DNA of 64,000 nt, from assembly GCA_032871835.1 (NCBI GenBank), contig CM065297.1:24995598-25059597 (forward strand). The letters are read 5' to 3'. This DNA comes from Dipteronia dyeriana (lineage: Eukaryota; Streptophyta; Magnoliopsida; Sapindales; Sapindaceae). The notes under the pieces were generated by a model. It worked only from the letters and a program-made list of their open reading frames with translations, ran no database searches and was not told where the DNA came from. The position numbers were made by a program, and so were the translations under genes. Positions within the stretch are counted from its first letter, which is position 1; each line of letters opens with the position of its first letter. Below, piece after piece: positions 1-11,665 of this stretch.

Positions 1-420
1 ATTGAATGGAATGGTCATTAGTGTAACATTGTTTACTAAAACTGGTGATTTTGAAACCAATTCCTCATCCAGTGGCCATTTTGATAGTGGTGACAAGAGT
101 TGATGGTCACCGAGGTAATTATCTTTTACTTTAATAACGTGTCTAATTTTTTGTTCCATTTTTTATTTTTATTTTAATTCCATACCAAAAATAGATGAAA
201 TTTAATATTAATTTTAAATATTAACTTGCTGAATAAACTGAAAAAATAGTTGTGAAACAGGCAGTCTGAAAGTAGACAGTCATGTTAACAATGTCTATTT
301 TTTTTTACCACATCAGCGTGATGTTGAATATACACAATTGCATTGGAGATACATTTTTTAATAGACCGTCTATTTAGTATTTTTTTTTTTTTACAAACTA
401 CTCTTGCATTGAAAATGTTC
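1..420. repeat. Decayed TIR element, right part (PIF/Harbinger-like family)
   Basis: This stretch aligns by eye with the element at 25184-26199, sharing the AAAAATAGATGAAA block, the GTAGAC-GTCATGTT-ACAATGTCTA block and the CTTGCATTG right end. Its left end lies outside the window. The right terminus is worn (TTGCATTGAAAATGTTC, followed by TAA) compared with TTGCATTGGAGATGCTC in the better copy. It lacks the 564-bp MITE nested in the other copy and therefore shows the unoccupied sequence at about 230-232. It has no coding capacity. Confidence 0.6.
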
Positions 421-646
421 TAAATTCATCTAAGGCTTTAAAAAGAGGAAATTACAAGAAATGATCATAAAATTTATCGGTTTATTGTTTTTAGCCAAAT
501 ATTTGTTTTTTATTATACTCATCATTTTTAGGCTTGAACCAACAAGTATACCCTTCCTTTTGTCATTATTTCACCCAAAATTTCCCCCCAAAATTTTCAT
601 CTCTCTTATTTCCAAGTCCCTCCATTTTGTTTTTCATTTCATATAT

Positions 647-682
<36 letters not shown>

Positions 683-1585
683 TTGTGTGTTGAAATCAAA
701 CGAACTAGGCAAGATCAACTTCATTTCTATTCGCTTATGGGCAAGACCAAGTGGCAACGACGACGATAAGACGAAATCGTAAGAAATTTCTAGGTAAGAA
801 ATTTCTACTGTGAAGAAGAAGAAGATCACCGTGAAGATGAAGAAAACCACTGTGAAGAAGACAACCACCGTCTAAAATTTTCTGCTGAAAAGAATAATTT
901 TTTATTCGTCAACATTTCAACATTTCTGCTCATCTAGATCTGAAACCCAGCAATAATTTTATGTGTGTGTCTCTCTATCTCTCATGAATTAGATCTCTCT
1001 CTTGTGAAGTAGATCCGGAGCCAAAAAATGTGAAGATGTAAAGATTATAAATCAGTATGATATGTTGAAAGATTACAGTCAAAGATTAGAAATCAATGCA
1101 AATATGTTGAAATCAACACGAATATTTTTATCTGTTGTTAATAGTATTTTTGTTAATTTAATCAAGTCAGGGATAATATGCAAATGCTTTCTTTTAATAT
1201 TGTTGTTGATTTTCTTATTGTTAGAAAGACACTTTATGCTACATGGATATTAGATATGTCCAGATCCAAGTAGGACCAAAACTTGGAAATAGCTTTTGTT
1301 TTTCTCATAACATTGCGCACATCTTTAAAATTCACCTACCTATTTAATTTTGTTTCAAGTTGACCATATAGATTATGATACAATCATGGATTCTCAATCT
1401 CATTGCTCATATGAGAAATTTATCGAGTAGATACATCTTTATATAGATGTTTAGTTAATCAATTGTCTCGTGTGATTTTGTTAAATAATTTTTTTTCCCC
1501 AAGTCTATTGGAGAACTTGTAAGATTTACGTTCTCTCTTTCATGGATTATATCTCTCTTGTGAAGTAGATTTCTAAACAAAAATC
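421..1585. other. AT-rich spacer without a recognisable gene
   Basis: This stretch holds a (TC)n microsatellite at about 648-682 and a GAA/GAAGA-rich run at about 815-860. It also has two related phrases reading CTCTTGTGAAGTAGAT near 1000 and 1555. Open frames here are driven by the simple repeats and show no domain. I see no gene. Confidence 0.6.
648..682. repeat. (TC)n microsatellite
   Basis: An uninterrupted CT dinucleotide run follows a pyrimidine-rich stretch. It generates the serine/leucine-rich and arginine/glutamate-rich open frames seen on the two strands here. Confidence 0.9.
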
Positions 1586-1995
1586 CAGTAGTTTTATATG
1601 TTAGAAGTTACATGCTAGTTGGTAATGAAGTTACATGTCAATTAATAATAAAGTTACATGCAAATTCATTTAATTACCATATTTGGAAGACTGATTTCAA
1701 AACAAAATTTCAGTAGTTTTACATGCTAGAAGTTACATATCAGTTGATAATGAAGTTATATGCTAGTTAATAATAAAGTTACTTGCCAGCTCATTTAATT
1801 ACCATATTTGAAAGACTGATTTCAAAATGAAATTCCAGTAGTTTTACATGCTAGAAGTTACATACCAGTTGGTAATGAAGTTACATGCTAGTTAATAATG
1901 AAGTTACATGCAGTTCATTTAATTACCATATTTGAAAGACCGATTTCAAAATGAAATTTCAGTAGTTTTATATGCTAGAAGTTACATGTAATAAT
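1586..1995. repeat. Tandem repeat, unit 124-125 bp, about 3.3 copies
   Basis: Each unit begins with CAGTAGTTTTA, at 1586, 1711, 1836 and 1960, giving periods of 125, 125 and 124. Within each unit the word GTTACATG (or a close variant) recurs next to GTTGGTAATGAA and GTTAATAATRAA. Units end with CATTTAATTACCATATTTG. The copies differ by scattered substitutions. Confidence 0.9.
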
Positions 1996-2600
1996 GAAGT
2001 TACATGATTGTATATACAAGATCATGTCAGTTCATGCTAACATGCCAGTTCAATAAAATGCTAAATAGCAATTCCAAATTATATAATTGATGCTAGAGAA
2101 AAAATTGCTTCAAATACTATAATCATCACACACAACAATCATGTAACTTGGATATCAATTTTCCAGTTACATGCTTATTTGGAAGTTGGAAACTAATTAG
2201 CATGTAACTTTAAATTTAATTAACTGGCATGTAACTTGAATATGACTAACATGTAAATTGAAAATCAACCGACATGTAACTTGGAAGTCGATTTTCAAGT
2301 TATATGTCAATCGTATGTCAAGTTACAAGTTAATTGTAGACTTTATTGAATGAATAATTCCAGTATTGAATGAATTTAGTTCACTAATCAAATTCTAGTA
2401 TTGTTACATGCTAGCTGGTTATGTAGTTACCTGCTGGTTATGTAGTTACCTGCTAGTTATTAACAAAGTTACATGCCATTTATTTAAATTTGAATGCTAC
2501 ATGCCAGTTATTTCGAATGTTACATGTCAATTCTATATTTCAAATAAAGATTTGTTAACATTCCAGTATTATTACATATCAGTGATGCTTGACCTGACAA
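1996..2600. repeat. GTTACATG / CATGTAAC motif cluster in both orientations
   Basis: Following the 125-bp array, the same core word appears inverted (CATGTAACTT) repeatedly from about 2140 to 2290. It returns in direct orientation from about 2404 to 2530. The direct and inverted halves could form an imperfect foldback. No coding sequence is visible. Confidence 0.6.
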
Positions 2601-2862
2601 ACATGGTCACAAATAAATCAATAACCTACCATAACCATCAGAGAAAAATAAAGAAAAATTTAATACTATATTTATACATCAAAATGTGAAACTTCATAGT
2701 ATGAGTTTCTACCAAGTATGCCAATTTAACAAGTGTTTGCTATGATTGAAATGAGAAGATAAAAAAAGCATACTTCTTGTTTCCTTTTGAATAAAGAATC
2801 TGATATGAAAGGGACATCAAACAAAGTTTTCTAAACCTACTAACTTCTAGCAAAAACAACTA

Positions 2863-3032
2863 AACAAATCCACCATCTGGATCCTTGAGTTGTTGCTCAT
2901 CTTCAAGTTCTCTTATGTTCTTGACTATATCATGGACTCTATATTCAAGTTGCTACAATTTGACGTTTACTTTGTTGTCTGTCATTGTTGAGCTCTATTG
3001 TCAATTCTCATATTCTTCGATCTTTTTCATTC
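2863..3032 (-). pseudogene. Exon-like coiled-coil fragment with acceptor site
   Basis: On the minus strand a polypyrimidine tract ending in TTGCAG at about 3033 precedes a frame that reads as a charged, heptad-like peptide (for example HDIVKNIRELEDEQQ). The frame ends in DPDGGFV and a stop. Three further in-frame stops interrupt it. The intron-like border and the peptide character suggest the last exon of a gene captured by, or belonging to, a transposon. I cannot name the family, and chance remains possible. Confidence 0.35.
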
Positions 3033-4032
3033 TGCAATAGAACAAAATCAGTATAGAAGACATATCAGGTGAAATCAATCAAAATGATCCTGGAGGCGGG
3101 TCGAGAATATAAAATCAAAGTGGTCGGTATTTTATGGTCCTACGGATAATGAATACAAGCTTGAAAAAATGGGTAATTATAAATCATCCATTGATGATTT
3201 ATTATCATATCTTGTGAACAAAGACCTATATACAATTCATTGTTGAATAACTCAATTCAATAAATCGGACAAGGTAGAAAATTTATGAAATGATTTCATC
3301 AATTTACAGTCTAAATAAAGCATTTCATGTCCAAATTTGTCAAATTTTAGTTATGCGGATAAGTCAAATTAGTGAGCTTTTCTCTTCAAATTAGTTTCTC
3401 GATAAAGACATAACTTCTGTGTTAAAATTGAAATTTTATCAGTGCGGACCGATTTGAATAATATTTATATATATATATATATATCAAGAAGGGAAGGGAA
3501 CCTTTTTACTCATTGTAAGACAACTTTTTTTATTATGACCATTGCAGTATTATAGGAATATAAGAACATGACTGGTATATCATTCTTTTTTTTTTAACGT
3601 TAAAGTTTATTGAATATAAGAGGAAGCACCAACACAACACTGCAGAAGACACCACTAGCTACACAACACCAAACCAGGCAACACTAACCAAAACAAAATG
3701 AAAGAAAATATGCAAAGCAGAGTACAACAACACACATATGTAGCTGGAACAGAAAACACAAGCAGACCACAAAACAAGACCAACAAACCCAACGAAAACA
3801 AACGAGATTACTGCTTAAACTCATTACTCCACTCAACAAAATTCCCTGCCTCACTCTACCCCAATGACATTTTTCGGTACGAGCATTATCAAAGGACAAA
3901 TAACCTTCTTGGACGGGTCAGTTTTAACTCTTTGTACTTGTATTATTATTAATTTATTATTGTTCACTAGCAATATATGACTATAAATTGTTTGATTTTA
4001 TTTATCACTCAATATTTCTCTTTCATTCTCAG
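3033..4032. other. Spacer with (AT)n tract
   Basis: It contains a short (AT)n run at about 3463-3484. A poly-T followed by AACGTTAAAG at about 3587 starts an A/C-rich stretch that could be the 3' tail of a reversed retroposon. No confident coding sequence is seen. Confidence 0.5.
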
Positions 4033-4110
4033 TCGTATGGACACTGCGTTGGGTGCAGATGTTTTGAACACACTACTGGGCAATATACCTCCCGTGAAGC
4101 ATATAAGATT
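4033..4110 (+). pseudogene. Isolated 78-bp exon-like segment
   Basis: A pyrimidine tract ending TTCTCAG borders the segment on the left and GTAAGT follows it exactly. Its length is 78 bp, a multiple of three. One frame reads MDTALGADVLNTLLG followed by NIPPVKHIR, which looks like real protein with no stop. A second frame is Cys/His-rich and also open. No neighbouring exon is recognisable. It is best read as one exon of a gene fragment left in repetitive DNA. The family is not recognised. Confidence 0.4.
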
Positions 4111-5100
4111 GTAAGTTAAAAAAAAATCTACATTGCTTTTTTCATTGTTATGAAATGACAAAAGAAATGTTCATGGCAAATACATATTCTCAGTTTAGAA
4201 AAAATAAACAAAAAAGAAATATTCATTGCAAGAGTACTAAATTCGATAAATCAATTAAAGAACCAAATTTACAGCTTCAAATCAATATTGAGTATCAGAT
4301 TAAATATAGAATTTTACTTACAATTCTGAACAAAAACCAATGAAACTACTACGAGATATTTTCCTAAACAAATTTTCTCAACAGCCAAACAATCCACGAA
4401 AGAAAATTCACTCAGTAGTCTACTTTAATTATTAACTATCAACTGTGAAAGCATATCTAGAGAAAGATTATGTGATATTAATCGTCTGTTGGTTTTTTTT
4501 TAACAATTGAGGTATGATTTTGTTTTGTTAGAGATTATGTTTTCTTGGTGCAATTTCGTTATTTTTATATATGAATAACATTAAACTAACTTTGAAATAT
4601 CCGAAATAAAAACTACAAAAGAATTGATACAAATTATAGTATATCTGGAAGATCTGAAATAAAATAAACCGAAAGAAAAAAAAAAGAGTAGCAAACATGG
4701 ATCCGAAATTTGAGAAGAAAAATAAAACATACATGTGAAACAATAAAATCAATAAATACTAATGAAATATGGTAATCAAGAGATCACGATCTGAAAGAAA
4801 ATATAAACAAATGTAGTAATAAATCAATAAATACTAAACATGAGAAACATGAGATCAAGATCTAAAAGAAAATATAAATAAAAAGAGTAAACATTTGATG
4901 ATTTGAAATAATCTATGTCATTAAAGCTTTTGTTATTAAGGTTTTGAAATTAGGAAAATGGGGTTTTATTAGTTTTAGTTTGCATAAGAATTTTTTTAAT
5001 AAAAAATGTATGCCTATTTAAGTAATTTGATAAAATAAAACAAAGAATACTAAATAATTTAAAAAGTGGAACATAAATAGTTCAGTGGTGGGTGTGCCAA
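4111..5100. other. AT-rich spacer
   Basis: Long A- and T-rich runs with short, unsupported open frames. I see no domain, no tandem repeat and no terminal repeat. Confidence 0.5.
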
Positions 5101-5560
5101 TAGCACCACTCATAAATTTAATTTAATTGTTTAATAAAAGTCAAATTATCAATTTTTAATTCCAGTGACAGGTGCACTTATCAATTGATATTGAAATATA
5201 GGCACAAATTGAGAAACTATTTAATGCTCTATTAAATTTGAATAAATTTCTCTAAAAATTGAATTAAATAAAAAAATCATGTGGTATATTAATTACCATA
5301 TTTATCCCACTCTCTCATTATCTTCTCAATCTTATGATCTCTTTTCATTTCTCATATTTTTTTAACAGATTTCTTTCTCATTTATTTTTAGTTGGTTCTC
5401 TCTCTCTCAAGCCTCTTCTTCCTATATCTTTTTCTCTCTTCCACTGTAAAATCTCTATGCTTTTTTTGTGTGGTGGCTAGTGGTCGACGACGTGAATTGA
5501 TTCACAGCGGAGTGAGATAATCGTCGGGGTAGTGACGTCTCTAATTGAATTCATTATTGA
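5101..5560. repeat. Dispersed duplicate, copy 1 (pair with 9975-10450)
   Basis: It shares with 9975-10450 the phrases AAATTATCAATTTTTAA, GGTGCACTTATCAATT, CTCTATTAAATTTGAATAAATT and AGTGGTCGACGACGTGAATTG, in the same order and spacing. Copies have diverged by substitutions and small indels. The GC-rich end (GTGGCTAGTGGTCGACGACG) stands out from the AT-rich flanks and may mark one terminus of a repeat family. Confidence 0.75.
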
Positions 5561-6069
5561 CTCTTTGTGCTCTTTCCAATTGTTCTTCGTCTTGTCCTGT
5601 CATGGCTCACATAAACTTTCTTAACAGAGAATTTATTTTTTAGAAAAATAGGTTATCGATAGGACTGTTTAATTACTATTGAGAATATAAATTCATAGAA
5701 AATAATGAAAAGATATTAGAAAAATATGGAGATAATTAATGAGATTTAATATATTCCTAGATAATTAATGAGATTTAATATATTCCTTACTGGTTATAAT
5801 AATAGAGCAGAATAACCAATGTAATTACTCTTCCAATTCACTACTAAAATATATAACTTAGCACCCAATCGTTTCAATTTTTTTAATTATCAACCGTTAA
5901 ATTTTTAATAAATGCAACAATAAAATTGGATGTGTTGTTGTATTGATTTTTTTAGGAATACCGAAAGAATTTTAAATATTTACTAATTTAATGATATATT
6001 TAAATAGTTTAGTAAGAAGAATACCAAAAGATAAATAATTTTTAATCATATTAAAAAATAAAGATAATA
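5561..6069. other. AT-rich spacer with a 29-bp direct duplication
   Basis: GATAATTAATGAGATTTAA and the following bases occur twice in direct succession at 5731 and 5760 (period 29). Nothing else is recognisable. Confidence 0.6.
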
Positions 6070-6480
6070 AAGGAAATAATAATGTACGCACACAGAACCC
6101 ACACATGCACGCACACGGTCAAAACGTAAAACACACACGCACGAACTAACGCATGCAGAATGCATGTCCTCATGCAAAACGTAGAACGTACACATGCACA
6201 CACTTATGCATGCACGCACACACGCAGAATGCAGAACGTAGAATGCACGCATGCACGCACGTAAGCACGCAAGCACGTACACATGCAAACACAAAAAGTA
6301 TGCATGCACGCTCACATGCATGTAAAAAAACTCATGCACGCTTGCAGAACGCACGTACGTACGTAGAATGCACACATGCACGCACCCAAGCAAGCATGCA
6401 CACACAAAACATATGCACCTTAACGCAGAGACATAAAGTGCACGCAAGCATGCATGCAAGCAGGAACGCACGCACGTAGA
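6070..6480. repeat. Alternating purine-pyrimidine repeat (ACGC/ATGC/ACAC-rich)
   Basis: Roughly 400 bp are built from short words such as GCACGCAC, CATGCATG, ACACACGC, GTACGTACGT and AGAACGTAGAA. Purine and pyrimidine alternate over long stretches on both strands, a composition known to favour left-handed DNA. The Cys-rich and His/Thr-rich open frames on the two strands are by-products of this composition. Confidence 0.85.
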
Positions 6481-7509
6481 TCTCTTACACGCATGCTATG
6501 AATACCAGTCGTGCTTTTGTTATATTTCACGGTTCATACAACGCCTCAGGCAATGCCTCAACTGCATCCCACACCGCTTTACTATCCAGAAGAGCGCTAC
6601 CAACTGGGTAAAACTCATGGACTATCTAGCAACACATGGTCCTCAAATTCACTATATGTAATGATGTTTACAACTTAGGTAGGGTCACAATAGTCTCTGT
6701 CACTAACCCACCACTACTACCCCGCGGGTCTTGTATAGTGATTTCAGACTAATGATTATGCACTGCACCACCATAGTCACAAGTTTTAACATTCAGTGAA
6801 CAGATAAACAACCTATGTGAAATATATATTAATATTGTAATATACAAATAATGCTAGGCAACACTAAATGTTTATCTAAAGATTTATGATGGCAATCAAA
6901 CAATCTTAGATATCAGAATGTCTATATGAATGTTCATAAAGATGTAACTAGAATAAGATATGTAAGTCTAAAACCTAGTCATCAAACGATGCCTAATCAA
7001 CACAAGTTGTCATAAAATATGGCAAGAACAATAAATGCAATCAAGAAATGTAATCATTGAGTCCTATGAAATTCACTTAACCAATTATAGTGTAAATTAT
7101 ATCTAGAGGGTGAATAGGTTTATCCTTAAATTCTTGTACCTTTTTTCACATAAACAAGTTAAGCACAATTAGAGTCTTTAACAAGTAAATTGTTTTAGCA
7201 AGTCAAAGTAGATTCAATCAAGCAAGTATTAAAAACAATACAAGTTAAAGTAAAGAAACTAAAAATGCAAGATCAAAACAAGAGATTTTTACGTGGTAAA
7301 AACTCAAAAAATGAAGTATCAACGGGTTGATATTACAACCACCGACAAACGCAAATTGCTATGACAAATAGAAGATACACATCAAACGACAATCAACAAG
7401 ATACACTCTCCAAGCTATCTACACCTATTTTACCCTCGGGCCTAGTGAACTTACTACGCTGACTTCCTATCTAAGACTTCACCTCTTTAAAAAGATTTCT
7501 TTGCTTGTC
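6481..7509. other. Spacer with a possible LTR fragment on the minus strand
   Basis: From about 7090 to 7500 the sequence has features often seen in plant LTRs: TAGAGGGTGAATAGGTTT, TTTTTACGTGGTAAAAACTC and a later TTACCCTCGGGCCTAGTGAAC. The middle phrase resembles the TTTTACGTGGTAAAACT word in the LTRs at 11.7 and 22.8 kb. No terminal pair or target duplication was found, so this is at most a decayed fragment. Confidence 0.35.
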
Positions 7510-7665
7510 GAGTAATGCTAGAGGTCCCAATTTTTTTCCCAAATGATGTGGCACATGAGGTTTCAATATCTTATAAATCATGAGATTATGAGTTGACTGA
7601 TGTGATGTTAACATCTCACGTGCCACATCATTTGAGATAAAAATTTGGGATGTCTAGCATTACTC
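7510..7665. mobile_element. Foldback MITE, 156 bp
   Basis: The left arm GAGTAATGCTAGAGGTCCCAA through AAATGATGTGGCACATGAG pairs with an inverted right arm. That arm ends ATGTCTAGCATTACTC and also contains GTGCCACATCATTTGAG. The arms are roughly 55 bp and imperfect. No convincing target duplication is visible, the right flank being an AT run. A related element lies at 8362-8526. There is no coding capacity. Confidence 0.75.
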
Positions 7666-7739
7666 ATATATATATATATATACACACACACACAATAATT
7701 GAAATATTGATGCATTTAAATCTAAACCTCCACGAAATG

Positions 7740-8350
7740 TGGGTTCCATTTTTTTTTATAAATAAACTCATTTCTAAATATATATTTTTTCACTCCTTCA
7801 CATAGATGATTCAATAACATAAATATAAATGTGAAGACTTTTATAGATACACAAATAGTAGTGTATTTTTTTTATCTTACAAAAAAATGTTTATTATCAT
7901 TTATAAAAATATGTGAGTGAATTTTCATATATTTAGAGAAAGAATCTATTGAATTCGAATGTAATAATTAATGTTTTTAATTTTTTACCAATATATTTGA
8001 TTTAAACTTATTATTTCAATTTTTTGTTATAATATCATTAATCTATTACCATTTATATGTTTTTAAGATTTACCATTAATTCTATACAAAACGGATTACC
8101 ATTATTTTGATAGTACCATTGATATTTTTAATTTGTTTTAAAAGATACTTATTTATTATCATTTATAAGAATAATTAAATTCAAAAACATTTATTTTCGG
8201 AAATAATTATAGTGTATTTAATATATTCTAAAAAAATAAAAAAGAAAAGAAAATTGAAAAGTTAAAAATAGAAAGAATAAAAAACAGTAAAAAAAACTGT
8301 TTTTAAAATATATAAATACACTCCAATTTACTTGAAACTACCGTTTTTAT
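7740..8350. repeat. Local duplication, copy A
   Basis: It matches 8640-9245 in the same order: GATGATTCAATAA, GAAGRCTTTTAT, TTTATAAAAAWATATGAGTGAATTTT, TGTAATAATTAATGTTTTTAAT, and the terminal AAAAAGAAAA-GTTAAAAA-ACAGTAAAAA block. The offset is about 900 bp. The copies are diverged and contain no gene. Confidence 0.7.
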
Positions 8351-8361
8351 AATTTGTTTTG

Positions 8362-8526
8362 AGTGGTGCTTGACAACAAATAATTTAACTTAAATTTCAA
8401 CCCAAATAATGTGGCAAGTGAGTTGTCATCACTACATAAAACATGGGATGCTATGGTTAATGAAAAATCGATTGTCACATCATATAGGTTGAAATTTAGG
8501 CTAAATTTTTGGGTTGACTAGCACTA
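8362..8526. mobile_element. Foldback MITE related to 7510-7665
   Basis: The left end AGTGGTGCTTGACAACAAAT, then TTAAATTTCAACC, pairs with the inverted right end GGTTGAAATTTAGGCTAAAT ending in TTGACTAGCACT. The subterminal ATGTGGCAAGTGAG / TTGTCACATCAT resembles the first MITE (ATGTGGCACATGAG). The element sits between the two copies of the local duplication. Confidence 0.65.
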
Positions 8527-8639
8527 TTGTATTTATAAAAAAAAAATGTTTATTATAAAAATATTGTTTGAACTATTCAATTTTAAAAAAAAATCATGGA
8601 GGTTATTGTCAAGCCTATTGATAAATTAATTTATTTTTT

Positions 8640-9245
8640 TATATTTATTTTCTAAAGACATTCAATCTTTTTAATATACTCATTTCTAGAAAAAAAAATC
8701 CCACGCGTCACTGTCCTAAATGATTCAATAAAAAAAAATTGAAGTCTTTTATGAAGATGAAAAGAGTAGTTGATTTTTTTTTCTTACAAAAAATATTTAT
8801 TAATTACCATTTATAAAAAAATATGAGTGAATTTTATATATTTATAAAAAGAATTCAAAGGATTGAATGCAATAATTAATGTTTTTAATGTGTTACCATT
8901 AATATTTGATTATATATTATTATTTTAATATTTTATTATGTTATCATTAATATATTATCTTTAATATATATTTTAAAAATTTACCATAGTTCCATAAAAA
9001 AATGGATTACCATTAATTTATTATTACAATTGATATTTTAATTTGTTTTGACAAATATTTATTTATAACCCTTTATAAGAATAATTAAAAATCAAAAAAA
9101 ATTATTTTTGAATATAATCATTGTGTATTTAATGCATATTTAATACATTTAAAAAAAACTAAAAAGAAAAAGAAAACAAAGAGGTTAAAAACAGAAAAGC
9201 AAAAAAAAAAAACCGTTAAAAACAATGTGTGCATTTCCTTTTAAA
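8640..9245. repeat. Local duplication, copy B
   Basis: This is the partner of 7740-8350 described there, in direct orientation. Together with the MITE between them it makes a roughly 1.5-kb diverged tandem segment. Confidence 0.7.
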
Positions 9246-9273
9246 ACAAAATATGCATGAGAATAGACTTAGG

Positions 9274-9312
9274 CAGAGGCGGATCCAGAAATTATTTGTT
9301 ACCCGGGCTATA

Positions 9313-9363
<51 letters not shown>

Positions 9364-9965
9364 ATTTAACAAATATGAAAATTTACTTTTAAAACTTGTT
9401 TAATCTAACAATCGGAACAAAACTGGGTGAATATGAAATGTTTAAACTAACAATTAGAACAAAATTAATGTGAATATTTTATATAACACGAGCATAAATT
9501 TATATATTTGTAATAACTACTTAATACATGCAATGTTTTGTATTGAGTTAGAATAGGTAACAACTTTTGGTTTTTATTATTATCTTTTGATCTTGAGTTA
9601 TAACAGGTTAATCATTAAGCATTCAACGTACTAAAAACCTATAAATTAAATAATTTAAGGTTAAAGTTCTATAAATCGCAGCCCTAACAAATGAACAGAT
9701 ATCATAAATAGATTACAAAAATTTAAAAGTAGAGGATGAAAATAACATTGATTAAAAGTAAATTATGAAAATAATGTCGGATGAAAATAAAAAGACAATG
9801 TGAATAATGTTATGTTCAAGGGGATAATTAATAATATTAGTTGAATTTAAAATTAATTTACAAATAGTAGAAGGTTAAAGGACATTTATACAATAAACTA
9901 ATAATAAATATCAAAAAAAAAAATCAGAAGGCTGCCCGGCTATAGCCCGAGGCACCCAACCCATG
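9274..9965. mobile_element. Non-autonomous hAT-like element, 692 bp, with 8-bp target duplication
   Basis: GACTTAGG occurs at 9266-9273 and again at 9966-9973, directly flanking the element. An 8-bp duplication is the hallmark of hAT transposition. The left end is CAGAGGCGGATCCAGAAA and the right end is GCACCCAACCCATG, so termini are CA...TG with poor terminal repeats. Subterminal GGGCTATA occurs at the left and as CGGCTATAGCCC at the right. Inside lies a long (TA)n run at about 9315-9362. There is no transposase, so movement would have depended on an autonomous element. Confidence 0.75.
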
Positions 9966-9974
9966 GACTTAGGG

Positions 9975-10450
9975 TTTATAATTAAATTTAATGATTTATT
10001 TAAAAGCCAAATTATCAATTTTTAAGTAGCGGGTGCACTTATCAATTTAAATATAGACACTTATTGAATAATTTTAATCAATTCAACATTTTAAAACTAT
10101 TTAATACTCTATTAAATTTGAATAAATTTCTTTAAAAAATTGAATTAAATAAACAAAAAAATATATCCATGTGGTGTATTTAAAACTACGATTACATCAT
10201 CTTATCAAAGTCACTCTTCATTCCTTATATTTCTTTATATTTCTTTTTTACAGATTCCTTTCTCACTCATTTTAATGTGTTTCTCTCAAAATCTCCATCT
10301 TTATTTCTCAAGCTACTTCTCCCCGTATCTCTTCTCTATTTCTCTGTATAATCTCTATGCATTTTTTCATGGTGATGGTCTTGGTGGCCAGTGGTCGACG
10401 ACGTGAATTGGTTCACGGCTGGGTGAGGAAACCACCGGGGTGGTTGCTGA
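9975..10450. repeat. Dispersed duplicate, copy 2 (pair with 5101-5560)
   Basis: See 5101-5560. This copy carries the phrase GGCCAGTGGTCGACGACGTG near its right end. The hAT-like element at 9274-9965 lies immediately to its left. Confidence 0.75.
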
Positions 10451-11665
10451 TTGTCGATTCACTTAACAATTTTTATAAAAAAAAAAATAGACAAACAACG
10501 ATACATAGTAATTTTATCGAATTGACATAACAATTTTTGCATACCGGTGTATGTGCGCTATCATCTATGTAGCAGTTGAGAGTTGTCATAACCTGAGTCT
10601 TGCTCCTTGGTTTCTAACTTACCCATAATGTGTAGCATTTTGTTTCTCCACACGGTCATCCTACTTATCTTTATATATAAAAATTGTTTGGGTAAGATCA
10701 AAAGCGCAATTGATGATATCCAAAACAATCATTATTATTTATGAATTTTTTTATAGAATTTTCAATTTATTAAAAAAAAGATATTACTAATATATATAAT
10801 TGTATAGATTAATGTATTTAAATCCAAAGCTTCCTCATGGCGACACGTGACAATGTGAGAGTCAACTTTTATATATTACTAGTGTGTCAACTTGTGCCAT
10901 ACACGAGCTTGTTCAGTAAGATTATTTAAAATATTATGCTTATTATTATTTTATTATTCTTACATTGATCAATTATTATATTAACTAAGTCAAATCCATT
11001 GAAAATATAATTTTTGTAAATGGATAATAATTTTAAAAAATTAATAACATTGAATGCATTACTGATATTAACTAATTAATTAAATCCATTAATTATTCTT
11101 ATTCTTCTTATATTAATCAATTACCGATATTAACTATGTTAAAATTCATGATATTAATTAAGTCAAACACCATTGATCTTGGTACATTCATACATTAAAT
11201 GGCTAATTTTTGTTTTCTCGTATTAATCCATAAATTATTCATATTCTTCTTATATTAATCAATTACTATATTAACTAAGTCAAAACTATTGAACTTGGAA
11301 AACGGAAAATGATTTTAATGAAATTAAAAACAATGAATTCATAATTTTGGTTTTCTCATATTAATCCATAGATTTTTCTTAATCAATTACTGATATTAAC
11401 CAATTCAAAATCCAGTAAACTTGGAAATATAAATAATAAAAATGTTTTTTTTTAAATAACAATTAATGCGTGCCACGTGCAACCACATCAAAATTAGATA
11501 CTTTTATTTATTTACCACATCAAAATTAGATACTTTTATTTATTATATCTGCTTTATGTTTTAAAATTTATTTATATCATTCTATTTTTGCTTTCAATAC
11601 TTTTATTTCTTCAATTTTCTCTTATATCAACTTTTTAACCCAGTTGTGACAACTGTTAATGACAT
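10451..11665. other. AT-rich spacer with a four-fold degenerate repeat and a possible Helitron end
   Basis: The phrase TTAATCAATTACTGATATTAAC (variants) recurs at about 10959, 11107, 11247 and 11373, each followed by AAGTCAAA-like sequence. This is a degenerate tandem repeat of about 125-150 bp. At about 10836-10882 the phrase GGCGACACGTGACAATGTG then GAGTCAACTTTTATATATTA matches several other places in the window. Inverted, it resembles plant Helitron 5' ends. No gene is seen. Confidence 0.5.

Noticed and set aside
461..868. Overlapping open frames on both strands
   Set aside because: They depend on the (TC)n and GAAGA runs; there is no recognisable protein.
6046..6479. Cys-rich (minus) and His/Thr-rich (plus) open frames of 141 and 108 codons
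   Set aside because: Both are produced by the alternating purine-pyrimidine repeat, overlap on opposite strands and show no domain.
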